Source of the DNA: CAYYWP01 sp964475125
GTDB taxonomy: Bacteria; Desulfobacterota; Binatia; HRBIN30; CADEER01
Assembly (NCBI GenBank): GCA_964475125.1
Contig: CAYYWP010000027.1
Span: 1-30,848, forward strand
Direction of reading: 5' to 3'
DNA length: 30,848 bases
In this document: positions 25,501 to 30,848 of the stretch, piece after piece
Numbering within the stretch: the stretch's first letter is position 1
How the letters are laid out: every line of letters begins with the position of its first letter
Made by a program: the position numbers and the translations under genes
Notes under the pieces: generated by a model
Seen by the model: the letters and a program-made list of their open reading frames with translations, nothing else
Database searches by the model: none
Told to the model about the DNA's origin: nothing

Positions 25501-26002
25501 CGCCTTCTGTCATGCGACGGCCGAGCGCTGGCAGGAGGCCAGTCGCGCCGCGGCCACGGCGCTCGCCCAGTCGCGTGAGCGGCGCGTCGGCTTGGAGTTC
25601 GAGGTGCAGAACCTGGCAACCCTCTCCCGCGCCACGCTCGGCTGCGGGGATGCGAGCGAGGCCAGGCGGCTGGCGGAGCAAGCGATCGCGCTGGGCAGCG
25701 CGCGCGACCAGAGGTTGCTGGTCCTCCCACATGTGGCGCTGACGCTGGCACTGTGCGCCGAGCAAGGGGCACGGGCCCGCGAGGCGGTGGAGGAGTCGCT
25801 GCGGGCGGCCAGCCTTGTGGTGGCGAACACCGGTGCCCGGGGGGTCGAGCCGCGCATTCCCGAGGCGCGCGCGGAGCTGGCCCGCGTCTGTGGTGACGCC
25901 GCGACGCATCGGCAGCATCTGCGCGAGGCGCAGCGGATGTACGAGGCCGTCGGCGCCACGGGCCACGCGCGGCGCCTGGCGCGCGCCCTCGCTGCGCTGT
26001 AA
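22556..26002 (+). CDS. Zinc-ribbon, class III nucleotide cyclase, AAA ATPase and TPR regulator
   Basis: About 1148 residues, interrupted by a 10-N gap. Two zinc ribbons open the protein (Cys3/6/17/20 and Cys28/31/42/45). A class III adenylate/guanylate cyclase domain follows (about 90-270), with the first metal Asp102 in LFADVKGS. The second metal motif (normally TGDG) falls in the N gap. Next is an AAA-type ATPase (about 285-640) with Walker A APAGVGKS (Lys327) and Walker B LIVIEDLHWLD (Glu449, Asp450). The last 450 residues are TPR-like helical repeats. In this domain the NxxxR transition-state motif reads GLAAR, so the Asn is missing, as happens in a common subfamily of such proteins. The likely role is a cytosolic sensor-regulator; a cyclic nucleotide product is not proven. 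Start ATG 22556 has GGAG about 13 nt upstream. The 22292-22555 spacer shows no gene. Confidence 0.88.
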   Translation: MKCPACQTENLADSLFCEECGSALESACPACGAGNRPNAKFCRKCRAELGGSSGVARSSLAVQAPAAPIPLSYTPKHLAERILTSRAALEGERKQVTVLFADVKGSMELAEQLDPEEWSQIMQRFFTILADGVERFEGFVDKFXXXXALFGAPIAHEDHAQRACYAALHLVDALRDYAIALRRERGLDFSVRMGIHSGDVVVGKIGDDLHMEYTAQGHTVGLAARMQALAEPGKVYVTGQTAERVKGYFALEDLGLFNVKGVSQPVPVFALTGVGSARTRFDLSRARGLTRLVGRGADLQILETALESVRGGKGRAIGIVAPAGVGKSRLCFEFAERCRMQGMTVLYGSGVAHGKNIPLLPILDIFRAYFGIEERDDPRAAREKIAGRLLLIDEQFRDVLPIVFDFLGVPDPAHPAPSIDPAARQRRIVAVIRRLVERGSQQGFLIVIEDLHWLDEASAVFVAEYVDAIAHGPGLLLLNFRPEYRADWMQKSCYQQLPLDPLGPEAVAELLRDLLGDDPSVAALVDRIHDRSRGNPYFTEEIVRSLVESGALEGIRGAYRLKRPVDSIEVPYSVHAVLSARIDRLAEREKNVLQAAAVIGMEFTEPILAAVVRDRSVAEDRASASLPKEEEALHAALAALQHAEFIHQEALYPIAEYAFTHPLTQEVALASQLGEQRRRRHAIVARALQQCEAAHLDRHAALVADHYEEASSEVDAAHWHARAAAWVGRCDFAGALRHWQRVWDLLTALPESEQTPGVLADRLKAAAQIVIGGWRLGMAETAIESMYEQGCALAERLGATEVVTALRGGYAGRLASLGRVRDALAIVESSVPGTDGTAATAVRASDCVAIGYYRYQLGRLQECLAMVEEGQAIVGSDLQIGRDIFGFSYAIWFAGAKALVLSVTGRCAESVAALEYALRIARESAIQENLGWTYGSVASISLYTGEASYAVLGDVLTCAQDSLRIAEEIGSEFSRVLAHTNLAFCHATAERWQEASRAAATALAQSRERRVGLEFEVQNLATLSRATLGCGDASEARRLAEQAIALGSARDQRLLVLPHVALTLALCAEQGARAREAVEESLRAASLVVANTGARGVEPRIPEARAELARVCGDAATHRQHLREAQRMYEAVGATGHARRLARALAAL
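22985..22994. other. Assembly gap (10 N) inside the cyclase domain
   Basis: Ten N between GGFVDKF-like and ALFGAP-coding sequence (FVDKF before, ALFGAP after). The family motif between them (TGDGIM) would need 16 nt in place of the 10 Ns, so the gap length is nominal. The difference of 6 nt keeps the frame. Confidence 0.97.
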
Positions 26003-26035
26003 CGCGCCGCCGCGGGCGGTGCACATGGCCCCTTT

Positions 26036-26068
26036 CCGCTCACCCCGAGCTCGTCGAAGGGTGAGCGG
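26036..26068. repeat. Dispersed hairpin repeat, copy 4, between convergent genes
   Basis: CCGCTCACCC and GGGTGAGCGG, 10-bp arms around a loop with GAGCTCGTCGA. It has the same orientation as copy 2 and shares right-flank CGGGTT. It sits between the ends of the cyclase and transhydrogenase genes, where a bidirectional transcript-end function is plausible; there is no T-run. Confidence 0.75.
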
Positions 26069-26096
26069 CGGGTTGTTCGGCAGCCTGCCGGCGGCC

Positions 26097-27533
26097 TCAA
26101 CCGCCGTCGCCGCGGCCGGCTGTCCGGCGTCGCAAGTTGCCCAGGCCGTCGTAGGCGGCGTATTTGTACGCGTCGCCCAGCGTCGGGTAGTTGAACACGG
26201 CGTCGATGAAGGCATCGATGGAGCCCCCGGCCGCCAGCACCATGAGCCCGACGTGCACCAGCTCGGCGGCGGATTCGCCGATGATGTGGACGCCGAGCAG
26301 CCGCTTGTCGGGGGCGAAGACGAGCTTCACCTGGCCCTCCAGGTCGCCGGTGATCTGGCCGCGGGCGTTGCTGCGGTACGAGGCGCGCCCCACCACGTAA
26401 TCGATGCCATGCTGCCGGCAGCTCTCCTCGGTTTCGCCGGCCATGCCGATCTCCGGAATGGTGTAGATCGCGAGCGGGAAGATCGGCGCCACGCGCGTCT
26501 TGTACTTGAGGTCGAAGGCGTGGACCGTCGCCACGCGCGCTTGCTCCATGGCCGTGGCGGCGAGGGCGGGAAAACCGATGACGTCGCCGGCGGCGTAGAT
26601 GTGGGGGATCGACGTCTGGTAGACCCCGTTGACCTCCAGATGGCCCTGCGGGCTCACGGCCAGCCCCAGGCGCTCGAGTCCGAGCCCGCGAGTGTTGCCG
26701 CGCCGGCCGGCGGCGATGAGCACGCTGTCCACCCGCAGGGGGTCGCCGTGTGCCAGGTGCACGCGCACGGCGTCGGCTTCTGGCTCGTAGCGCTCGACCG
26801 TTGCCCCGATGCGCACGTCGACGCGCAGAGCGGTCATCGCCACGCGCAGCCGCTCCGAGATCTCGGCGTCGAGGAACGGCAGCAACCGGTCGCGCCCGCC
26901 GATGAGCACCACCGCGATGCCGAGGGCGGCGAACGTCGTCGCATACTCGCAGCCGATCACCCCGGTCCCGACCACCGCCATGGTGCGCGGGATGCGCCGC
27001 ATGGCCAGGATCTCGTCGCTGTCATAGACGCGAGGATCGTCGAAGGGCACGGCCGGATCGCGGCTCGGCAGCGAGCCGGTGGCGATGAGGATCACGTCGC
27101 CGCCGAGCAGCACGTCGGCACTGCCGTCGAGGGGCGCCACCCGAACGGTGTGGGCGTCGTCGAAGCGCGCCCGGCCGTGGATGAGGTCGATGCGATGGCG
27201 CGCGATGTTCTGGCGCACGACCTCGCGCAGCGAACGCACGACCTCCTGCTCGCGGTACATGAAGTCCTGCACCTCGAGGTCGCGATTGATCCGGTAGTCG
27301 ATGCCGTAGAGCCCGCGCTGCCGCAGGCCGGAGAAGTAGAGGGCGGTTTCTCGCAACGTCTTCGAGGGGATGGTGCCGGTGTTGACGGCGGCGCCGCCGA
27401 CGTGCGGCGTGGCCTCGACGAGGGCCACGCGCTTGCCGAAATAGGCGGCCTGTGCCGCGCCCTTCTCGCCCGCCGGTCCGGCGCCGATCACGACCAGATC
27501 GTAGTGACTGGTCAGGAAACCCTGCGCCCCCAT
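26097..27533 (-). CDS. sthA: Soluble pyridine nucleotide transhydrogenase-like flavoprotein
   Basis: A 478-residue protein of the pyridine nucleotide disulfide oxidoreductase fold, matching Si-specific NAD(P)+ transhydrogenase. FAD binding is at VIGAGPAGEKG (16-26). NAD(P) binding is at VVGTGVIGCEYA, the FAD-phosphate motif is IYAAGDVIG, and a C-terminal dimerisation domain ends in NYPTLGDAYKYAAYDGLGN. The expected redox segment reads VGGAAVNTGTIPSK (45-58), with no cysteine at either position; SthA proteins normally lack the second Cys but keep the first. It should transfer hydride between NADPH and NAD+. The start is ATG 27533, giving family length; a longer reading to 27593 or 27626 is possible, and no good ribosome site marks any start. 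It is divergent from the DOMON-like gene. Confidence 0.88.
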   Translation of the reverse strand: MGAQGFLTSHYDLVVIGAGPAGEKGAAQAAYFGKRVALVEATPHVGGAAVNTGTIPSKTLRETALYFSGLRQRGLYGIDYRINRDLEVQDFMYREQEVVRSLREVVRQNIARHRIDLIHGRARFDDAHTVRVAPLDGSADVLLGGDVILIATGSLPSRDPAVPFDDPRVYDSDEILAMRRIPRTMAVVGTGVIGCEYATTFAALGIAVVLIGGRDRLLPFLDAEISERLRVAMTALRVDVRIGATVERYEPEADAVRVHLAHGDPLRVDSVLIAAGRRGNTRGLGLERLGLAVSPQGHLEVNGVYQTSIPHIYAAGDVIGFPALAATAMEQARVATVHAFDLKYKTRVAPIFPLAIYTIPEIGMAGETEESCRQHGIDYVVGRASYRSNARGQITGDLEGQVKLVFAPDKRLLGVHIIGESAAELVHVGLMVLAAGGSIDAFIDAVFNYPTLGDAYKYAAYDGLGNLRRRTAGRGDGG

Positions 27534-27628
27534 GCGAGCCGCGCTGCCCGAGCCCGCATAGCGCCGGGCCCTCGCGCCGGCAAGGGGCGACATGACACGC
27601 CCCCGCGCCGCGCGGTACTGCTGCACCG

Positions 27629-28198
27629 ATGCCGGAACCGCTGAGCCATCGGCTGCGCCGTCACCCGTGGTCGCGCGGCGACGCCGTGCGCGAGATCACC
27701 GCCGCGGTGCGGCGCACGGCGGCCGGCGCGTTGGCCGTGCGCTTTCATCTCGCCGGCGACCTGACGCGCATTCGCCTGCCGCCGGCGCGACCCGCCGCGA
27801 TCGCCGCCGGGCTGTGGCGGCACACCTGCTTCGAGGTCTTCGTCCGCCGCGACGACGCGGCGCCGTACCACGAGTTCAATCTGTCGCCGTCGGGTGAGTG
27901 GGCGGTGCTCGCGTTCCGCGCCTACCGCGACGGCGCGCTGCTCGGCGCTGCGCGGCTGGCGCCCGCCATCGTCGTCCGCCGCGACGACGCGGCACTGGCG
28001 CTCGATGCGCACCTGGCGCTCGACCGGTTGTCAAGCGGGTTCGCGGCCGCCGCCTTGCGCCTCGGGCTCTCAGCGGTCGTCGAAGGCATCGACGGGTCGC
28101 GCGCCTACTGGGCGCTTAACCATCCCGCCGGGCGACCGGACTTCCATCACGCCTGCGCCTTCGCGCTGCCGTTGGAGCGGCCCGAGGCGGAGTGCTAG
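27629..28198 (+). CDS. DOMON-like domain protein
   Basis: A 189-residue protein with no signal peptide. The segments LWRHTCFEVFVRR, YHEFNLSPSGEWAVLAFRAYRDG and a C-terminal YWALNHPAGRPDFHHACAF match the DOMON-like family that is sometimes annotated next to or fused with cell-wall enzymes of the MurB group. The family is a ligand-binding beta-sandwich (heme or sugar binding in relatives); the ligand here is unknown. ATG at 27629 has no strong ribosome site. It lies 12 bp upstream of the NamZ-like gene in the same direction, so co-transcription is likely. The assignment to the family is good, but no biochemical role should be inferred. Confidence 0.75.
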   Translation: MPEPLSHRLRRHPWSRGDAVREITAAVRRTAAGALAVRFHLAGDLTRIRLPPARPAAIAAGLWRHTCFEVFVRRDDAAPYHEFNLSPSGEWAVLAFRAYRDGALLGAARLAPAIVVRRDDAALALDAHLALDRLSSGFAAAALRLGLSAVVEGIDGSRAYWALNHPAGRPDFHHACAFALPLERPEAEC

Positions 28199-28210
28199 CG
28201 GTCGGGCGCC

Positions 28211-29416
28211 ATGCAGTTCGGCATCGACCGCTTGCTTGCCGAGCCGAAGTTGCGCCGGCCACTACAGGGGCGGCGCGTGGCGCTGCTGGCGCATCCGGCA
28301 TCGGTCACCGGCGATCTGGCGCACTCGCTCGACGCCCTGGCGCAGCTCGACGGCCTCCGGCTCAGCGCCGCCTTCGGCCCGCAGCACGGCCTGCGCGGCG
28401 AGAAGCAGGACAACATGGTCGAGTCGGCGGACTTCCGCGATTCGGTACACGGCATCCCCGTCTTCAGTCTGTATGGCGAGGTGCGACGGCCGAGCCCGGC
28501 GATGCTGGACAGCTTCGACGTCCTCCTCGTCGACCTGCAGGACCTCGGCACCCGCGTCTACACCTTCGTCACCACGCTGCGCTACGTGCTCGAGGCGGCC
28601 GCGAACGCCGCCAAGGCGGTCTGGGTCCTCGACCGTCCCAACCCCATCGGGCGCCCGGTGGAAGGCCCGCGCTTGCGCCCGGGGTGGGAGAGTTTCGTCG
28701 GCGCCGGGCCGCTGCCGATGCGCCACGGGCTCACCCTCGGCGAGCTGGCGGGCTGGTTCGTGCGCACGCTGCGGCTCGACCTCGAGTGCGAGGTCGTCGC
28801 CATGCGCGGCTGGCGGCCGTGGCGCCCCCCCGGTTTCGGCTGGCCGCTCGGCGAGCGCACCTGGGTCAACCCGAGCCCCAATGCCGCCAATCTCTGCATG
28901 GCGCGCTGCTACCCCGGTACGGTCATGCTCGAAGGCACGACCTTGTCGGAGGGACGCGGCACGACCCGCCCGCTCGAGCTCTTCGGCGCCCCCGGGCTCG
29001 ATGCGCCTGCCCTGCTCGCCGAGATGGCGGCGCGCGCGCCGCAATGGATGGCGGGGTGTCGGTTGCGCCCGTGCTGGTTCGAGCCCATGTTTCACAAGCA
29101 CACCGGCCGGCTCTGCGCCGGCGTGCAGATCCACGTCGAGGACGGCGCCTACGCCCACGAGACCTTCCGTCCGTGGCGCCTGATGGCGCTCGCCTTCAAG
29201 GCCTTGCGCGCGCTGCGCCCGGACGAGGAGCTGTGGCGGGATTTTCCCTACGAGTACGAGCGCGAGCGCTTGGCGATCGATCTGATCCACGGCGGTGATC
29301 AGCTGCGCCAGTGGGTGGAGGACCCCGCGGCAACGCCGGCCGACCTCGAGGCGCTCGCCGCGCCGGATGAGGCGTCCTGGCGCGAGGAGCGCGAGGCGGT
29401 GCTGCTCTACCGCTGA
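28211..29416 (+). CDS. DUF1343/NamZ-like exo-beta-N-acetylmuramidase
   Basis: A 401-residue DUF1343 (GH171) protein. Typical segments are RVALLAHPASVT, AFGPQHGLRGEKQDNM, VHGIPVFSLYGEVRRPSP, FDVLLVDLQDLGTRVYTFVTTL, VLDRPNPIG, VNPSPNAANL, CYPGTVMLEGTTLSEGRGTTRPLELFGAP and GVQIHV; some of these are longer continuous runs of family-conserved sequence. Characterised NamZ enzymes remove terminal N-acetylmuramic acid from the non-reducing ends of peptidoglycan fragments during wall turnover. No signal peptide is present, so cytosolic recycling of muropeptides is more likely than an external role. It starts with ATG 28211, 12 bp after the DOMON-like gene. No MurQ, NagZ or AmpG gene is in the window. 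A strong hairpin begins 3 bp beyond its stop codon. Confidence 0.9.
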   Translation: MQFGIDRLLAEPKLRRPLQGRRVALLAHPASVTGDLAHSLDALAQLDGLRLSAAFGPQHGLRGEKQDNMVESADFRDSVHGIPVFSLYGEVRRPSPAMLDSFDVLLVDLQDLGTRVYTFVTTLRYVLEAAANAAKAVWVLDRPNPIGRPVEGPRLRPGWESFVGAGPLPMRHGLTLGELAGWFVRTLRLDLECEVVAMRGWRPWRPPGFGWPLGERTWVNPSPNAANLCMARCYPGTVMLEGTTLSEGRGTTRPLELFGAPGLDAPALLAEMAARAPQWMAGCRLRPCWFEPMFHKHTGRLCAGVQIHVEDGAYAHETFRPWRLMALAFKALRALRPDEELWRDFPYEYERERLAIDLIHGGDQLRQWVEDPAATPADLEALAAPDEASWREEREAVLLYR

Positions 29417-29418
29417 GA

Positions 29419-29453
29419 GGGGACAGTCCCTCTTCAGGAGAGGGACTGTCCCC
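29419..29453. terminator. Strong 15-bp hairpin after the NamZ-like gene
   Basis: Perfect 15-bp arms (GGGGACAGTCCCTCT / AGAGGGACTGTCCCC) with a 5-nt loop TCAGG, directly after the TGA at 29414-29416. It is followed by CTGTTTCC, a weak T-rich tract, so termination of the DOMON-NamZ transcript is likely. The GGGGACAGTCCC core also resembles dispersed repeats in other genomes. Confidence 0.7.
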
Positions 29454-29466
29454 CTGTTTCCAGCAG

Positions 29467-29496
29467 ATTTGCATTATCTAACTAAATCATGCTAAT
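29467..29496 (+). promoter_or_regulatory. AT-rich promoter with imperfect dyad before the toxin-antitoxin genes
   Basis: A locally AT-rich island. TTGCAT (29469-29474), 16 nt, then GCTAAT (29491-29496) makes a weak -35/-10 pair. An imperfect inverted repeat, ATTTGCAT (29467) and ATGCTAAT (29489), overlaps both elements and is a candidate operator for self-repression by the Xre-type antitoxin. The expected transcript start would lie about 4-6 nt before ATG 29508, and no ribosome site is present, so a leaderless mRNA is suggested. Confidence 0.45.
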
Positions 29497-29507
29497 CCGC
29501 ACTCGAC

Positions 29508-29912
29508 ATGGACAGCTCTCGCCAGGTCGCGGCGACCGCCGCGCCAGGGCCGCGCGCGCAGCAACACCACGCCCTGGCCGGCTTTTTCCGCATCATGGAG
29601 TTGTGGGGCGCGAGCAACGAGCAGGCGCGCCGGATCCTGGGGGCGCCGGCGCTGCGCACCTTCTATGAGTGGAAAGGCGGGCGAGCGCGGCGCCTGCCCG
29701 ACGACGTCATGCGGCGCATCGGCTACGTCGCCGGCATCTACAAGGCGTTGCAGATTCTGTACGCCGATCCCGCTCAGGCCGATGGCTGGCCGCAGCGTCC
29801 CAACCGCGCCTTCGGCGAGCAGAAGCCGCTCGAGCGCATGGCGGCCGGCGATGTGACCGACCTGGCGGCGGTGCGCGCCTATCTCGATGCCGCCCGCGCC
29901 CCCTGGTCGTGA
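29508..29912 (+). CDS. Antitoxin, Xre/MbcA/ParS toxin-binding family
   Basis: A 134-residue protein. A helix-turn-helix-like N-terminal half includes NEQARRILGAPALRTFYEWK. The C-terminal toxin-binding (DUF2384) half includes RIGYVAGIYKALQILYAD, PQRPNRAFG, PLERMAAGDV and VRAYLDA. These antitoxins cage the RES-domain toxin and bind the operon promoter. ATG at 29508 has no ribosome site, and the AT-rich promoter ends a few nt before it, suggesting leaderless translation. The gene overlaps the RES toxin gene by 26 bp, so translation is coupled. The family assignment is supported by both the sequence pattern and the neighbour. Confidence 0.9.
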   Translation: MDSSRQVAATAAPGPRAQQHHALAGFFRIMELWGASNEQARRILGAPALRTFYEWKGGRARRLPDDVMRRIGYVAGIYKALQILYADPAQADGWPQRPNRAFGEQKPLERMAAGDVTDLAAVRAYLDAARAPWS

Positions 29913-30606
29913 GCCGCGCCAGCGCCGCGTGGTGTGGCGGCGCGCCACGCGCATCGTCGCGGCGCGCTACCCGCCCATCGATCTCTTCGAGCGCGTGTCG
30001 AGCGACCCGGCGGTGTGGGAAGCGCTGATCGCCGCCGAGCAACTGGTCAATCCGCGCCTGCGCGACGCCGCCGGCGAGATCCACCTCGTGCCGCCGGCCG
30101 AGCGCGTCAGCGGGCCGGGGGCCTCCTACGTCATGGCCGCCTTCACGCACCGCAACCCGCACGGCTCGCGCTTCAGCGACGGGTCGTACGGCATCTACTA
30201 CGCCGCGCGCGCCCTGCGCACGGCGATTCGCGAGACCGCCTTTCACTTCGGCCGCTACGCCGGTGACAGCCGCGACGCGCCGCGCTACGAGAACATGCGC
30301 GTGCTGGTCGGCCGCATCGACCGTCGCTTCGCCGACCTGGCGAGCCTGCCGGCGGCCGAGCGGGCCGCGCTCCTCGATCCGGATTCCTACGTGGCGAGCC
30401 GGGTCTTCGGTGCCGCGCAGCGCGCCGCCGGCGTCGACGGACTCGTCTATGCCAGCGTGCGCGATGCGGGCGGCCAGTGCGCGGCGGCCTTTCGCCCCAC
30501 CGCGGTCGGCATCCCGGTGCCGAGCCAGTGGCTGCAGTACTACTGGGACGGGACGCGTGTGGCGCGCTACTTCGACTACGAGCGGGGAGCCTGGACGTCG
30601 CTCTGA
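29887..30606 (+). CDS. RES-domain toxin
   Basis: A 239-residue RES-domain protein. The conserved Arg, Glu and Ser appear in GSRFSDGSYGIYYAAR (Arg95), TAIRETAFH (Glu116) and VDGLVYASVRDAGG (about Ser190). Known relatives either degrade NAD+ (MbcT) or ADP-ribosylate a target (ParT), which arrests growth. The protein is soluble. The ATG at 29887 lies inside the antitoxin gene; no ribosome site of its own is clear, and later GTG starts near 29929 are possible. It is paired with the preceding antitoxin. The fold and partner make the call firm; which reaction it performs is not shown by sequence. After 30606 the remaining 242 bp holds no gene that I can support. Confidence 0.9.
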   Translation: MPPAPPGREPRQRRVVWRRATRIVAARYPPIDLFERVSSDPAVWEALIAAEQLVNPRLRDAAGEIHLVPPAERVSGPGASYVMAAFTHRNPHGSRFSDGSYGIYYAARALRTAIRETAFHFGRYAGDSRDAPRYENMRVLVGRIDRRFADLASLPAAERAALLDPDSYVASRVFGAAQRAAGVDGLVYASVRDAGGQCAAAFRPTAVGIPVPSQWLQYYWDGTRVARYFDYERGAWTSL

Positions 30607-30848
30607 GCGGTCGGCGCAGCGGCACGGACCCCTGCGCTCGCGCGGCGGAGGGAGCGCCGCTGCAGAACGACCCCGGCAGGCGGCATGTGCGGGCGAACGA
30701 GGCTGCGATCGGCGAGTTTGCGCGCGAGGAATCGGTGCGGGGGGTGCGCTGCCCATCGATGCGCAGGCGCAGGAGCCCGCCGCGCCAACTAGACCCAAAA
30801 CAAGCGCTTGGGGGGAAAGAGATCCGCGCGACGTGCCCGGGGGGCCGA

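Noticed and set aside
24431..26215. Minus-strand open frame of 594 codons
   Set aside because: It is antisense to the TPR part of the cyclase gene and lacks motifs.
30607..30848. Further gene at the right end
   Set aside because: No start, ribosome site or recognisable coding pattern; the open frames are short and Arg-rich.

Overview
The window is about 31 kb of high-GC bacterial chromosome (G/C dominates every third codon position) with no rRNA, tRNA, CRISPR array, transposase or phage gene that I could find. Several features point to a Candidatus Binatota (Desulfobacterota_B)-like deltaproteobacterial lineage: very long secreted proteins with Thr/Pro-rich linkers, a Cys-bounded dockerin-like EF-hand pair at the C-terminus of one of them, several flavin-dependent oxidoreductases of the LLM and GMC types, and a zinc-ribbon/cyclase/AAA/TPR protein. 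This placement is inference from gene style, not from a marker gene.

Layout. (1) 68-5560, minus strand: a tight five-gene catabolic cluster, in transcription order an F420/FMN-type LLM oxidoreductase, a GMC oxidoreductase, its small gluconate-dehydrogenase-subunit-3-like partner, a RutA/SfnG-like LLM monooxygenase and an M20-family hydrolase. Two junctions are 4-bp GTGA overlaps. (2) 5836-9059: surface-glycan genes, a GDP-L-fucose-synthase-like epimerase (+), then a convergent pair read from the minus strand, a dolichyl-phosphate-mannose-synthase-like GT2 followed by a membrane GT39 enzyme. (3) 9256-12133: a tryptophanase (-) and a divergent fumarylacetoacetate-hydrolase-family gene (+), separated by a repeat-rich 500-bp spacer. 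(4) 12370-14921: a secreted multicopper oxidase translationally coupled (ATGA) to an exported aspartoacylase/AstE-like protein. (5) 15082-22291: a sulfotransferase-like protein, a 1601-residue multidomain secreted protein with a degenerate zincin domain, and a secreted TSP3/Kazal protein. (6) 22556-26002: a zinc-ribbon/class III cyclase/AAA/TPR regulator with a 10-N assembly gap in its catalytic loop. (7) 26097-29416: a soluble transhydrogenase-like flavoprotein (-), a DOMON-like protein and a NamZ (DUF1343) exo-muramidase-like protein. (8) 29419-30606: a strong hairpin, an AT-rich promoter with a dyad, and a Xre/MbcA/ParS-RES toxin-antitoxin pair.

A theme across the window is small palindromic intergenic repeats that abut or enter gene 3' ends. 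One copy supplies the stop codon and last residues of the FAH-family gene, and another supplies the stop of the LLM gene at 4484. No single undescribed system stands out unambiguously. The best candidates for follow-up are the GMC/LLM/M20 catabolic cluster with its atypical M20 active site, the secreted protein whose zincin motif has lost its first histidine next to a Kazal-domain protein, and the repeat family that brackets the FAH-family gene in inverted orientation.
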